Assembly: GCA_034190875.2 (NCBI GenBank)
Contig: CM067345.1
Location: forward strand, 20,326,876-20,390,875
Direction of reading: 5' to 3'
Length of the DNA: 64,000 bases
DNA from: Urechis unicinctus
Taxonomy: Eukaryota; Annelida; Polychaeta; Xenopneusta; Urechidae
In this document: positions 46,661-60,800 of the stretch, in pieces
How the letters are laid out: each line of letters starts with the position of its first letter
Position numbering within the stretch: the stretch's first letter is position 1
The notes under the pieces: model-generated
Database searches by the model: none
Told to the model about the DNA's origin: nothing
Seen by the model: the letters and a program-made list of their open reading frames with translations, nothing else
Program-made: the position numbers and the translations under genes

Positions 46661-49164
46661 CCTCGGGATGACTCTAAACATTATCTTTGCACAAGGCATA
46701 CCCCGCAATATAGACAATCCGAAATTTAAACCCCTGGATAGTGTGTTGGAATAAATACTGATATATTATCAGCAGATGAGTATGCCGAAAGCAACCAAAA
46801 AATAGACAACAACAACAAGTATGCATTTCACGGACGAACAAATGCGGCTGCAGTGAGGGTAACATCTCGGCATTGAGTGCCTAAAATGCACTACCAGTAA
46901 CACACCGGGCGGTAGCCCGGGTTATTTAGGGTTAAAGCAAGAAATTGTTGGTAATCTATATTTAAATGATTCTGATGCATTAGTTCCTGAATTGTAACGC
47001 ACTTTTATAATCCCAGTACAAAATCACTGTGCCCGTTGAATTATATTGTACAGCAGGGCGAAACGATTCCTTAACTCTTAATAAAGCACCATCCGAAGTG
47101 ACTGGACGGCTATGCGAATAGCGAGGTAACAGTTGGCATCCACTACACTTTTATATCACTTTTTTTAATCATCATAAATTTTGCGAAACACCTGATCCAT
47201 TGTCCTATCTGTCGGGAGATGTCAACAATCTGCATTGATGTTAATTTGTTGCCGCAGTCATGTACGTCACACTTATTGTCGAAGGCTCCGGTATTATTCG
47301 CTGGACACTGTTTTGCGCAGTACTAGCTTCAGAAGGGCCGGCGGCAAGATCCAATCATCAACGACTGAAACATTAGCATATGGCGTCCAAGCTGGTCTCA
47401 TAAACAGCATACCATATTATAGGCATCATGTTAAGCAATTAGGCGTCAGCTGTTATTCGCCTTCCCCTAATGCACCTTCAAGGCACAACACAACGCCAGT
47501 ATACCTAGGCTTTATTAAATGTTATTGCTATAGGCACTGTAATGTTTTCCACCGTTTATATCATTGCCCAGTGCGCTGGATGGAGGGGGAATTTACGTAA
47601 ATCGTATGAATGAATAAGAATAATGCAGCAAATTGTTCAGGCTTTGATGCAGTATGCAGATCGGCTGAGTGTACAGAGTACAATTTGTACGCGTATGCGA
47701 AGCAGGTTGTGTTATAATGGTGTCTGATGAATAGTGTTTATCATCAGTTTTTTATTGTACAATGCCAAGACTGCCTCCTTATTCCCGAAACACCTTGCAA
47801 GCTGTAATGAATATTCTTTAGTCATGTTCGTTAATCTTCGTGGCACCTATTGTTGCTTGCGTCAAAAAGTGACCTGTGATACGCACTCTCGGTTTTTCTG
47901 CGTCGTCATCTTCATTGTCTGCGTCCAATGCGAACATGACGAATGTCTTCTAGAATTGGGGCGCGCCTCACAAGTTTCAATTTGGGACCATGAACAACCA
48001 ATTGCTTATCTGCATATCAGTATGGTTACGTAATGCAGTCAACAAATCGGAGCGTTGTAGAATGCATGGTCATAAAAATATCTCGACCGATAGGGCAAGT
48101 TTGGAGGGCAAATCACTTGTCCGAAAGGACATGTCTTCATCCGAGATCCTGGCATGAAGTATTGAATATCACAGGGCTTGCAACCAGGGGCTAGGGGACC
48201 GTGACTAGCCATTTACGGAATTACAAGCAAAAATACGAGCGTGCGATTTGGCTCTGAAAGCCTAGTGTACTTAAGCAGAAATGACTTGAAACAGCCTATC
48301 CAGTGGCACATGGCCAAAGCTGCCACAACCACTACGTTTTGAAAAAAAGCAGCTACATAAGCCTATCCACTTTGAGATGTTGTCACATCGATATTGATTT
48401 GACTGATCAAGTGGTTTCATAGATTGCTAATATGTGCGGGCAGATTTCTGTTGCGGAATAGAAATGTGCGCAGTCGAAGGGGTATATTTTTGGTGATGCG
48501 ATGAAAGCATCAAAGTAGATGGTTTGATCGATCATAACATATTGCTACTCCCCACAATACACAGAAGAACTGCCAATGGGACGCTGTTATGGGTTACTGA
48601 TCGACATGTTATCCGTACTGATAAAACATAAAAAAGGCCACCTTTGCTGTATTTAACGTGATTAAATAATGCATATAACAGATGGTGAGTAAATATTACT
48701 GCTCAACTGTAATAACCTTGTGATAAGCTCAAGTTGTAATGTAATTGGCAAAGGCAAAGGTGACGTCAAATGGGAACATCAGCGGATTTCCTTTCAAACG
48801 TGAACAAGCAATAATTCAGCCGACTAACACCTTAACAATTGGCTTTAGATGGCTAAAATGTTGTGAAACAATTACATTTTATTACCGAATCTGATTTGTC
48901 TGTGGCAAAGCGCGCTAGTAAGCCAACTTATCATTAATTCTGTAAAAAAAACAGTTACGTGCGGCACTGGCTAGCCCCTCCTTGTTTACTTTACTATTTC
49001 AGATTAGCAACTGTAGAATATTTTAGGGATCATAAGCATTTCGGTAAATTTGCTTATCATGGTGTTGCGTTGCAAACGAGGCACAGCAGTTATTTGCTCG
49101 GCGACTCTCTGAGACTGTATTGCCACCTTGAGCATGACACGTGTAAATGGCAAATGATTATGTG
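46661..49164. other. Anonymous DNA with one GC hairpin, no gene seen
   Basis: No recognised gene. A GC-rich inverted repeat (ccgggcggtagcccggg, about 46,904-46,920) stands out in AT-rich surroundings. Longest open frames are about 120 residues without motifs. Confidence 0.45.
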
Positions 49165-49395
49165 TTGATCAGCAGGGTCCCTTCGAACCTTACAAACCCT
49201 CTCGTCTGAACGGTACACAATTTGCTTTACTATCTTGCATCTCACTTTGTTTGTGGTAATACAGCAAACGAGTAGGTAGTCACACAGTGACTTATGACGG
49301 ACAAATTTTTTCATCACCATTCTGCCAGTTGCAGCAATTAACACACACCTCTCGACAGAGGCAGGTCTATATTCTATAGAGTTAGTGCTTATTGG
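49165..49395. repeat. Dispersed repeat, copy 1
   Basis: Homologous in direct orientation to 61,733-61,945. Shared landmarks are agggtcc-ttc-aaccttac, ctctcg-ctgaac, cacaatttgcttta and gcaattaacacac-cct. Divergence is high with indels. No coding content. Confidence 0.7.
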
Positions 49396-50465
49396 TTGTT
49401 CTATTGATGAATGCATTATTGAAGTTCCTCACCAAGCAATTATAATGTTTGTCAGTGACTTCCCTTTTTCATGACGACAATACCGTCTGCCCTACTCCCG
49501 TTTTCCCGTAATATAATGAATCTAGGATATAGCTAAATGCGTTTTGAAACGGACCGCGCGCGATCCAAACAGTATGCCATTCTCCTTATTATGCTGCTAT
49601 AGTTGCGACTGCTTCAGTTTCTGTTATTTGTTGATGATTTGGCCACGATGCAGCAAAATGCCCCCTTGATATCAGACCAAATATACCATCTAGTCTGATT
49701 AGATACAGCATCCATGAGTTTGCTCTTGTTCCCGATGTGCAACAGATGTGTGTGTAAACGCTCATCTCAACTGTAGTTTAATGTATATATACCTTCTATG
49801 TCGCCTGGCAGAGGCCAAGGCACGTATAATCTAATTGAATTTCCTTGCATTTTAATTGGTAGCAACGCTCAGATGATGATAATTCTCTAGCGTGCGATAT
49901 GCTTTTATTGGACAAAATAAAAACGTATTGTAATCAAAAATAATACGATTTTGACTGCTGCTGTAACAATTTGATACATACAGATGTGACGTTCAGTCAA
50001 TCCATACGTAAGATTACGAATACTTAGGAATATATTGGTTAATAGCATGCGGCAAAGTTAGCCCCTCCTTGTAAAAATACCTTTAAGCGCATCATAAACA
50101 CCCGTTCAAACATATCCAGTCCCGAGGGAAAGACATACACATATCGATTTGTATACTCGGTGCTCGATCGCTTGGCTTAGGGATAAACAGAGGGGCTCAA
50201 CCGCACATCTTACGTCGTGGTTTATGCTCTCATACCTCCCACCTTAACTAACGAATGCAGGAGGAAACATTACCCAGGCTGTTCAGCTTGACGGCAGTAC
50301 GACGTTCCGACTCTCCAGGCAATGGGAATAATGGGCAATCCGGATATTATTGAGTGTGTTGAGATCAAATCCAGTGTAACACTTTAATGTACCAACTTTC
50401 ATGACTGTTATTAATGGTCATTATAAGGCGCCAACGGTGTGCTATGGTTGACCACGCACGCGACC

Positions 50466-51815
50466 TTTCAGATTGATACAGCAAGCACCACCATCATCGC
50501 ACAATTATCTCTATATGATGACAGCTGTAAATGACAATTTTGTACCGGAATCCTACGCTAAAAACTGCATGACCACCACCTTGATTATCTAAGCATAGTA
50601 CCTGGTGAAAACGGTTCTAGATTTAGATCGGCAATGCATTAGAAATCTCTAAGAAATCTGTATGTGAATGATGCACATCCAGTGCCATGTCAATTTGTTC
50701 TCAACCTCTCGATATCTTGAAGAAATGTTTGCTTAAAAGTATGAGTTAATCGGCCTTATCTTTGGATAACAATCCTGCCAGCATGTATATTGGGTTAGAT
50801 ATCAACTCCGTGGCAACATACATTACTTTTTCAAACAATCGAACAACGATTCCTGATGCATTGTAGGTTGTTTGATAGAGTATAAGGCACGTTTGGAACG
50901 TGTTTTACATTCATAAGTGTGTGGAAGAATATCTATCACATCGGTCTTACCTCTTATAGCTGACTAATTACCGCTATGGTACGTTTGGTGTCGAAATACT
51001 TTATGCAGACTGCGAAATAAGGTGAGCCCGGGAGCCCGATGTTCATAAAAATATTCCGGGCTCGTAGTTTTACTGAGGAGCCCGCCGGGTTCGCAAGCTT
51101 TGACGTTGCGGTTTGTTGATTTATCGCCACATTTCGCAAGTTAGCTTTAAAATGAAGCCAAACAGATGATTTTAATGAGCCGAGCAAGAATTCTGCAATG
51201 CCACGATTGGTTGTATTCAAGGCCGCGCTATTTCGTGCAGGTGATACCCTTGTTGGCCTACCTGCCGTTTGGACTTTAAAAATTACACGGAGATCGTAAA
51301 ACTTTTTTGTCGCTGATTGGGAAGTTGAAATGCGGGCCACTGCCACTTGTTGATTGGGCACACTTCTAACAGTTCTTGGCGTGCACAATATTTTTTTCAG
51401 ATCGATACACAAGCAAAGCACCACCATCATGTCAGAATTTCTATATGATGATAGCTGTAAATAACAATTTTGTACCGGATCCCTTCGCTAAATACTCTGA
51501 AGCATGAACACCACCTTGTTTATAATTGCTATAACCAGTCTCTTTCAGACAACATGACACAAACAAGAAGCGCAATGCATTAGAAATCTCTAAGAAATTT
51601 GAATGTGAATGATCTGCAATAAAGCGTGCTGATTGCAGTTTCTTGTATTACGTCCCGTTAAATTTGGAGAATTGTTTGTTTGCTTAAAAAAATATCAGCT
51701 TCCACGAAGAAGATGATGTCACTGTTTCACTTTTGGAAGGGGATGGAGCCCCAAAGGCAAAGAAGTCAAAGACAAAGATCGAACCACGATCCCTGATGCA
51801 TGATATTGTTGAATA
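50466..51815. repeat. Direct repeats flanking a ~0.5 kb segment
   Basis: About 50,466-50,880 and 51,395-51,815 are homologous: agcaccaccatcat, tatatgatga-agctgtaaat, gcaatgcattagaaatctct and cctgatgcat recur in order. The second copy lies immediately upstream of the hAT remnant, so its 5' region may have been duplicated. The segment between (50,881-51,394) is richer in CpG. Confidence 0.8.
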
Positions 51816-52858
51816 GAAAAAAGAAAAAGAGAATTTTTACCGAAGTGGAATGCATTATTTAAGTGGCTGGCATTTGATTCAGAAACGGGAAAGATGTATT
51901 GCAGAGTATGCAGATCAAGACAACAACAACGGCAACAGGTATGATTTTATATAACAATGGGAGGGGGCGTCAGTGTTGTGATCATGAGAACGATTGGGAG
52001 GGCGGTGTGATCTCGTACCCAAAACCATGGGGACACACAATGAACATGCTGCAAAATAATTGCTACACCAGGCGCATCTCAGGCAGCCAGAATGATAGCC
52101 TGACACTGCAAGCAGCAAATAGACAGGTTTTTTTTATCCGTGACCATATGTGGATGATCAAGTTAGACAACAACAGTGGTATGGACTTTGGAACCGGTTA
52201 TGCAGGAAATGATCACGATGCTCACACATTTACTCATTTCATTGCCCAAGACACAGCAACATAAGTGAATGAAAAAGTGCTACACATACTGTTGCACCAT
52301 GTCATATGTGCATAAATGACGACTGGCTATGATCAATAGACTCTTGCCGTTTAGAAGGAGAAATGATCTAGTGCTCACACATTTACTTTATGCAGGAAGA
52401 AATTGACACCAAATCTAAGTGTCATAAGGTCAATAGAATCACTGTTATGTCAACGTTGACAGTGCAAATTCAAGGGAAATCCACAACGCTATCATTACAG
52501 CTATGGACAGGTATGTTCTGCACCTCCTCAGAAGTTCTCTGTTATAAGGCCGTAAACTGAAAATAATATTTGCGGTGTTGTTTTTAACTCAATATATCAT
52601 CAGAAATCGTAGATCACTGTTTTAGCAATCCTTTTTTTTTGTTTTCTTTGACGGCTTGGTGTGCAAGACTCTTGGCAAAAGAAACTGGAGGTATTCTGGA
52701 GTGATAGAGCCGGTATCATGTTGGGACGAGTGGCTGCTCTTTTGAAAGAAGTCCAACTTCAACTACAGGCGATTTATTGTGCCGCTCATCATTTGGAGCT
52801 GTCATACAAAGTCATCTTCCTAAAAGAGCCTCTATACACCAGACTAGAAGCTCAATAA
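51713..52858 (+). pseudogene. hAT transposase remnant (ZNF862-like)
   Basis: Three traces lie in order on the plus strand. A start MMSLFHFWKG (51,713) is followed by a basic stretch. A zinc-finger-like segment, KWNALFKWLAFDSETGKMYC followed by RVCRSR (about 51,834-51,925), has the W-WL-FD-G-M-C-C layout of TTF/BED-like fingers in hAT-type proteins. Near the end, FWSDRAGIMLGRVAALLKEV and IYCAAHHLELSYKVIFLKEP (52,690-52,830) match the catalytic-region pattern around D-A-x-M-G and CxAHxLEL seen in hAT transposases and their ZNF862-like relatives. Large intervening parts are missing, frames shift, and the C-terminal dimerisation domain is not seen. No terminal repeats were recognised. Clearly a dead fragment. 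Confidence 0.7.
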
Positions 52859-54160
52859 CTTGTCTGCATGTGTTTTAATGCAAATATCATCTCATGATAA
52901 TATCATGAAGTCAACAATCTCATCGCCAGTTTTACCTTACCCCTGTCAGTTACCAAGGCCCCGGTTTCGATGTTATTGTTGTTGTCAGCTGAAGTGTAAT
53001 TTATGAGCAGCCTATTGATTTTCTGACACATTTCTACATCGCATTGTAAACAAACTCACCATAAAGACATATCATACGTTATTAAACGTCGATCTCGAAC
53101 ACTCTCGATCGCCAGTTTTTATATCCTTACCGGAACTTCCCTAGGCATTTGCAGCTACGAGGCATTACTTGGCACGTGTAGGCCATCCAGTATTCAATAC
53201 CTATCCCGGCGTTATGAAACTTCTGGCTGGAAACAAATGTTGTCCACACATGACTTCCCCTTATCTTTGTGCGCTGATCCCCCTCAATCTCCGGGCCCCT
53301 GCCAAGCTGGCATGTTAGGATCACTGTTGTTCACAGGGAATGCAATTATAGGCGAAATATTTTAACATGATCTTGCACACAGATAAAGATTGTGACACAA
53401 CGGTGAATATCTATATGTACCAGCGGACGTCCCGGACCATACAATGCTTCATTCGGATAAAGAGGTTAAGTTTAATTGTTTTCTCTCTTTTACTTAGATT
53501 GGAAAAAAGCTAGGTTTAAAGTCCGAAGTTTCCACTTAGATTGTAATCAGGCGCAATCATTTTGTGATGATCAGCTATCGCAGGTAATGTTAGATTTTAG
53601 AACAAAGCGGGCATTATTGCAGTCATGCGTAGAAGCTTACTGAATGCATCAAAGTGCTACAAAAAGGGGGAAGCAGCGTCGGCCCTTGGGGGTTGAAGCT
53701 TTGAATTGCAAATACTGGCTACGGATCACGACTTGGATTATATCAAGTTTTGCAGCTTTTCAATCAAAAGAACACATTAATCAGAGTCACTCATGAGCTG
53801 TAATTAACTCATATTTAAATAAAAAGGAATTGTGCCATTACATTTTATTCTACACAGAAATGTTTGCTGTCATGAAGGAATAAAGGGTATTAATGTCAGA
53901 TGAATTACTTTTTCCAATGCATTGTTCATAGAAGAGATTGGCGCCGAACAGAATCTTCAGTGCAAATCAAGAGCAAAACCAGCTACCACGTTGATAATCT
54001 TCGATTACTGTGACAGAGACAGATATAGCAAAGATCCATAGCCTTCGGAAAATACTTAATCGGACATATTTGCATGCAAAACAGGAGGCAAAATCATACC
54101 ACTGTCATACAATCAAATTACCTAATGCAATATCTATAACGCATCGAAGATAAATTGTCT
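52859..54160. other. Anonymous DNA, no gene seen
   Basis: This could contain further decayed hAT sequence, but no motif is readable. One ggcgccgaaca motif at 53,940 has no LTR context. Confidence 0.45.
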
Positions 54161-54162
54161 TT

Positions 54163-54585
<423 letters not shown>

Positions 54586-54887
54586 GTGTTATTTTTTTGG
54601 ATGATCTAGCCCTGAACACTGATTGATCTCTTTTTAACTTGAATCTTTTGGTTAGCATGTTTCTAGTTCATCCACATAGCAGATTACTGTGTCGGTGACG
54701 GAGTTTTCAGAGGGGGACGGATTGTATTATCACTCCCAGCTATTTGTATTTCCGTAAGCGTTCCTCAAAGTGGCCGATTTTTTAGTTGGTTAGTCCATTT
54801 AAGAAAACAAAGAGTTTTAGAATATTTATCGACGAAAAAGATATTCGATCGACATATTAGCGCTTCGTAAAATATGATTAAGCGTTT

Positions 54888-57800
54888 GATGCTGACAGAC
54901 ATTATAAATGTAACACGGCATCTATTACGATGCTCATATACGTTTTATTTTCTCGGTTATTATTGTTTTGTTTTTTTTGTGGACCCAAATTCTGGAAATT
55001 CTCTTCGTGGGTAAGGTATAAGTCTTTTGCTTATGAACAATAAGAGAATAAATAGCTCTACAAAACGAGGCACAATATACTTGAAACCTCTCATTTCCCT
55101 TCTACAGCAAAATCATATATTGTTCGTTGTTCAGTCAAAGAGGAGATGCATAAGCAGCATTGTATGAGGTGGATGTTCATTTCATGATTTCGTGCATTAG
55201 CACAACTTAGGAGAATATCTTGTGACAATATGGTCCAGTATGATAACAAGCGATGCGTAAATGCCATAGGTGGCGACCTCACATATAGGCACACAACCTT
55301 CGCAAACGCTATTTTACTAGAAACATCGGTGAGCATAGGCGAAGTGAAAGTGTAATGGTTGTATTTCTACATTTATTTAATGCTGTGGATGTTGTATGAA
55401 TTTACTTGTTTATGCTACTATGTATCGATTTGTCTATCGATTAGAATGGCAAGACGCTTTTGAAACGATCTGTATTTCATCAAGCAAAATCGATAGCGGT
55501 AATTAGAATGGCAGAACGAATCGTGATTCTGTATTGGGTGTCTGAAAAGAGCGCTTATTTTTGTGTTATTGGTGCCTATGCATTTCATGATAGCGCTATA
55601 GATCAGTTTAGATCAGCATACATATTTTCATATGCATGGTTCGGTGCTGCGTTTGTAGAGAATTCGTTACGGTTTTCATGGTCATCTGAAAGTTAATTGT
55701 GACTATGAGGTCGCGTGTATTCTCACGCGGCGGCCCAGTTTGCATATTTGTTAGTAACCCCAATCGGTACATAATCATTATCGGCCATTTATAATGTTTA
55801 CATACCACGTTGTATTCTTTTCTTTAGCGCGATACTTCTTCAAAAGATCATAAGGATGAATGTTATTTTACTATCATGATCTATAATCTAATAATGAACA
55901 GTACATTAGTTGAATTTGCGCGAAGCAACATTAATCTGGCAACCCTATGGGAATAGGCCGGCGTCCTCTCATGGGAGAACCGTTCCTTTACCGTCTGTTT
56001 AATTATAAGCTTCAAGGGGTTGCAGAATAGGGGCTGAATAGGGGCCTGGATATGGAGTGGATGGTCCTCCTTTCATCGGGTAATTGGAAGAGTATACATG
56101 GTTTATGGTAAAAAGTCATGCTCTGTGCGTGCATGCGTGCTTTCCAGTCTAATACAATTTGCTAGTGGCATACGATCATACCTCATGCAAATGATGTGGT
56201 TTGCATATAGAAAACCAATACTTATTTTCAGATGGGCTGACTTTTTTAGCCCTTATGCAGAGATCAACCCTAATAATCTAGTTTCGTGTTAAAAATCAAT
56301 GGATTGTAATATATCAGTGGATTATGCATCGAACTCATAAGTGCACCGTACATACTTACTGAATATCAACATAATGTTGCTGTTTAGATGTATCGAATGT
56401 CATATGTGAAATCTTTACATATTTATACGTTTACGTATTCTGTAATATAACCTGTTTTGCATAAGCAAATTATTAGGCAATGTCACAGTAATTTTAAGCA
56501 GAATATTAGTCGCTAACCAAAAACTCTTTTGTGCAAATATGTGTGTAGTGTTACTTTGGGCTCACATGTGATGAGTTCTGATTCAAATGGAGGCTCATGT
56601 GGCATAGAAAACGTATTTCGATTTGCCGCTACAATAAGTTGCGTTCTCACAGCACCTCAGATTGGCTAGCGAAGCAGCACAACATGCGACCGGGCTATGT
56701 CACAAAAAGTAAACATTCGTCTTAATGATGACATGCCCCAGGAAAATATACCATATGCACGACCTAGTACCTGCGACGACTTGAGTCTTTCTTACATCGT
56801 CTACACACAACTGGAGTTCGATCAGATCAAGGGTAGGATAAACAGCCAGTAAGAGACTGGCCTGGTCCGGAAATACAAATTTCACAATTAGCGGCAATCC
56901 AACGTCGGATTTATGATCGAATCAAACTACAAGCGTATTTACATGGGCAGCTTGCCGATATTAACGAGCTGTGCTTCCGGGCAAGTGGATGGTAAAATGG
57001 CTGGACAAAAGAAAGGCTGATATGACACTAGGTACAAAGGATTATTTCAATGCCGTCTAATTTCGGGGTTAGTCACCAGGCAAGAGGATCGAAGAGTTTT
57101 TGAACAAACTAGACTCATATGATTTCGAAGGCATTGCGTTATAGTGAACCTCTACTTCCACAAAAGGTATGCAGAGAGAGAAGCCCACACAGGAGCCAGA
57201 ATAGGAGTGGGTCGAGCCAGAGATGTTTACCGATCAAAACAACACAGCCAAATATTCGGTCGAAATCAGGTATGGGTGGAAGCTTTGTATGCTGCGAAGG
57301 ATGAGTTTGATACAACAACAAAACTTAACTAAAATGAAACTTCAAAAAACAACTGTACTTCCATTGTACTAGAAATGACTTAATGAGTTTCGAACTAAGT
57401 GACAACTTTTCCGCTTAAATTTCCATAGAATTTCCGCTCACGAAGGCGTAGTTAGTTTCCATAACAACTACAGTGACCCCATACAAATCCTTGCCTTGAC
57501 CCCAATGTAATTGCGGCAGTGACTTCAACTAAATCGCAGCTTTGACTCTGCTATAGTCCCTGCAGTAATCCCCATATTAACCCCTTTCTTATCTTTGCTA
57601 CGACCGGAACAATCAGGGTTTCCAAAACGTTTGTAGCAGTCTTGTGCATAATATATAGTAATTAATACATAGTGTGTCCTGGGAGGGGAGGAATTTGCAA
57701 GCTGTAAAGCAGTGCCGGGTATTCATCATACAAAGATGCATATGTAGCCTTTCTACAGGAGAATATAGGCAAAGCGAGAGACACATACACACGCGGGTGC

Positions 57801-60800
57801 GTAAAATTTGTCAACAATATAATCGATACACCACATTACCAGCTCGGATAATAGCGTAGTTTCCACAATAATCACGAAAAACAGGTTTACAGCAATAGGC
57901 AAATTAGCACTTTCATTTATGTTCAAAGCGTATCACACCTGCCAAGCGCTTAATGGTATTGTATAAGTGTCAAGTCAGTCTTTATTTTTTCATTGTTCCC
58001 CTGTCGTATAGTCTTGTACTAACAGACACGGTCATAGTGACATTGTATGAAGCTATGATTTAGTTGAAACGTGTGAATAATGTGTTCCCACACATAGACG
58101 CTATTTACTGCCAATACCAGCGATAAAAGCTTCTTTGTTCGTAGTACTACCTTCACCTTCGTTTCAATAACGTGTTCAATCTTATGGCGGAGAGGCAGAT
58201 GTCTTGTAATATGCAGACGATAACATTCAGTATTCAAACTGTATTTGTCATAATGCAGTACCTCGGCATATTTTCGTGGACGGGCATGGAATAATGAATG
58301 TGCTTTGATGCGTGTGCCTTTGTAACTGATGAATGCTGTACGTATTTTAAGGGGTTGCATTTCTATTTTGTATATGTATATGATAAATCCGTAGTGCTCC
58401 AAGTATGGACGGGACTAAAGACGAGCACAGCACCATACATATTGATCATCGACTACTAATGCATCATATGCGTTCCGAACTAGCAAATGCTGTACAGGTA
58501 GCAAATAGTTAGTTTTTAGCTAGGATGATAGAACTACAGGTATGCAGTTCGGTCCTGTTTGATGCTTACAGGCAAATGAGAGCTGGTGGTTCATTCTTGC
58601 TAATAACATGCGAGTAGGCCTCTCTCCCTCCCGGCCATTGTGTACATATCACTCGGTCGGAGAGAATAGGTTGTAGGATAGTGCTTGTTGATAATTTCAA
58701 ATAATGACTTATGGGTGAATAATCAAACTCTTTGATGCTTGTGATATTCTTGCCATCAAGTTTACGCCTTTGAAGCTATTAATTGTGGGCGCATTATTCA
58801 CGATATGTCAGTAACCTGACACATTTTGGAAGGGTTGGGTGAAGTGAAATTTGTGTTTATGATATCGCGTGTAGACGGTTTAGCTGAAACGCCACGTCAG
58901 CTCACACATTGATAATACAAATGTGTAATTGTAACCTGGTTTTCAGGCTGATATTTCTCGCGCAAATGTATCGCTATTCAATCCGGCTGAACGCGCTGAT
59001 TTCTGAAGGCTGCTGGACTAAATGATTTTCACTGTCATTTTGTGCTTCCTCGGAATTCCCACTCTAAATACTCATATGATTAACGTGATCACTTTTTAAA
59101 ATGTCGTTCTACCTGCAACTGACCATTCTACATATACATCTCATATGTATTCGGAATCTATTTGAATTCATAGCTACCAATATGTTTCTCTCAGGCCTTA
59201 AAAAAACGAGTTATGTTTGTTTAAAAATCTGACCGAATAGCACGTGAGTCACGTATACCCCCTCGAGAAGACACTCGTGCCCGTGTGGCAGCGTTCATTC
59301 ATCAGTGCATCATCTGACCTGGTGCCAATTTACATATAATATTCGGACAACCAAAGTATCGTTGGCGTGTTAACTGACCCTGATCTTGCCTATGAACACA
59401 TAACCCAATCGCGGAATACATGTATAATGTGTCAGTGAAAACTAATGAATAGGAAGCTTAACATGTAAAATAGTATTATTCTTCCAGTAGAACACAACAT
59501 TTATAAGAGCCTGATTTATAAGAGCCAAGCACTAACATTTTTGAAGTAATCGACCCTAGATTATAAACTTGACAGGTTCATTTTAATATTTTTTAAACTA
59601 CAATACTATACCTGTGCTTAACCTTGTTTACCAGTGGACGCCTATGTTTAGATATGTTTCGAGTAGTGGGCATGCTATTGGGCTTAGCGTAATTTAGTGC
59701 ATGTAATATCCCGGTTTATTTGTCGTGCCGACTTTCTTTTTCCATTCCGAAGAGCGGATTCCAAAGGTTGTTGATGAGTTATTGTAGGAAACCGAGTTAA
59801 AATAATTATAAAACAGTATGACGCTATCGGGATACTACGTTATGTCTTCGGCGGATCGCGACATATAAAGTGTATTCGTGAATGTTGGTTGGAGTAAGCG
59901 ACTTTAGTAGAACTGATACTCAGCCGCTACACAGCCAACTTTTGAAATTGTGATCGAAAAATTTGCATTTGCTTAATTTTTAACACTCAATAAACAAAGC
60001 CTACCTTGAGCATGTGACTATCAAAGTTTATCGGACTGCGTCTCATGACACTGAACCACATCAAAAAGTACGCTGTTGCAATCCAGGTTCTATTTAATTG
60101 CATGGTTTTCATCCTGTAGTATATCTGATATTTTCTCGGATGCAATTATATCGATGAAATGTTCTGCGTTCTTTGTAGATTAAATGAATGTATGTTTATG
60201 AAGCTGTTTAAACATCCTTTCATTTAATGATAAGGCCATGACACTGAAATTTCGTACAGGTAAACCGGATTTGCTTGTGTACTGTTAATTTACTACGCAA
60301 GCCAACCAATGCACTCGGAAATTACAATTTTGTTTTGTTTTATGTTACAGTAGTTATAGTGATCGCAAATAAGAAACAATGGGCCATTGCTTCCTCGGTT
60401 ACGATTAATTATAAAATGGCTCTTAAGTCATTTCCTGTTGGTGAGTCATTTTACGCGTCTTTTGTGAGCTTCGTCAGTTGCTACTTATTCTACATTGTGG
60501 GCGATAAGTACTAATTGATAAAAGCGTCTCGTGACACGTTATATCAAAAGTTTCGGTGGATGGAACGCACCTCGAAATGTACATTTATTTTATGTCCACC
60601 AGCTGTGTGCAGATTCCCAATGGGAAGTAGAAATGAGCTCGGACAGAGTGGAGTTACCGAATAAATGCATATAAACTTACGTCGGCCACCGGATGTGTAT
60701 CAAATCTACCATCAAATATAATCATGTTACTGGTCTGGACTGTTCATCCTGCTTTTGGGTCGGTCTAACCAGATGTGAGATATCTTGGTAAATATTCGTA

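Noticed and set aside
47235-47600. 121-residue plus-strand frame
   Set aside because: No motif, no second copy and biased composition typical of random frames; it also overlaps sequence resembling 46,369-46,412.
50954-51430. 158-residue minus-strand open frame
   Set aside because: One of the longest non-repeat frames, but no motif or domain is recognisable, it overlaps a direct repeat, and its composition is not distinctive. Could be chance in CpG-richer DNA.
53938-53960. ggcgccgaaca motif resembling a tRNA-Lys primer-binding site (also at 7,790 and 16,866)
   Set aside because: One base short of the usual site, no LTR adjacent, and two of the three occurrences are simply paralogous positions of the large repeat.
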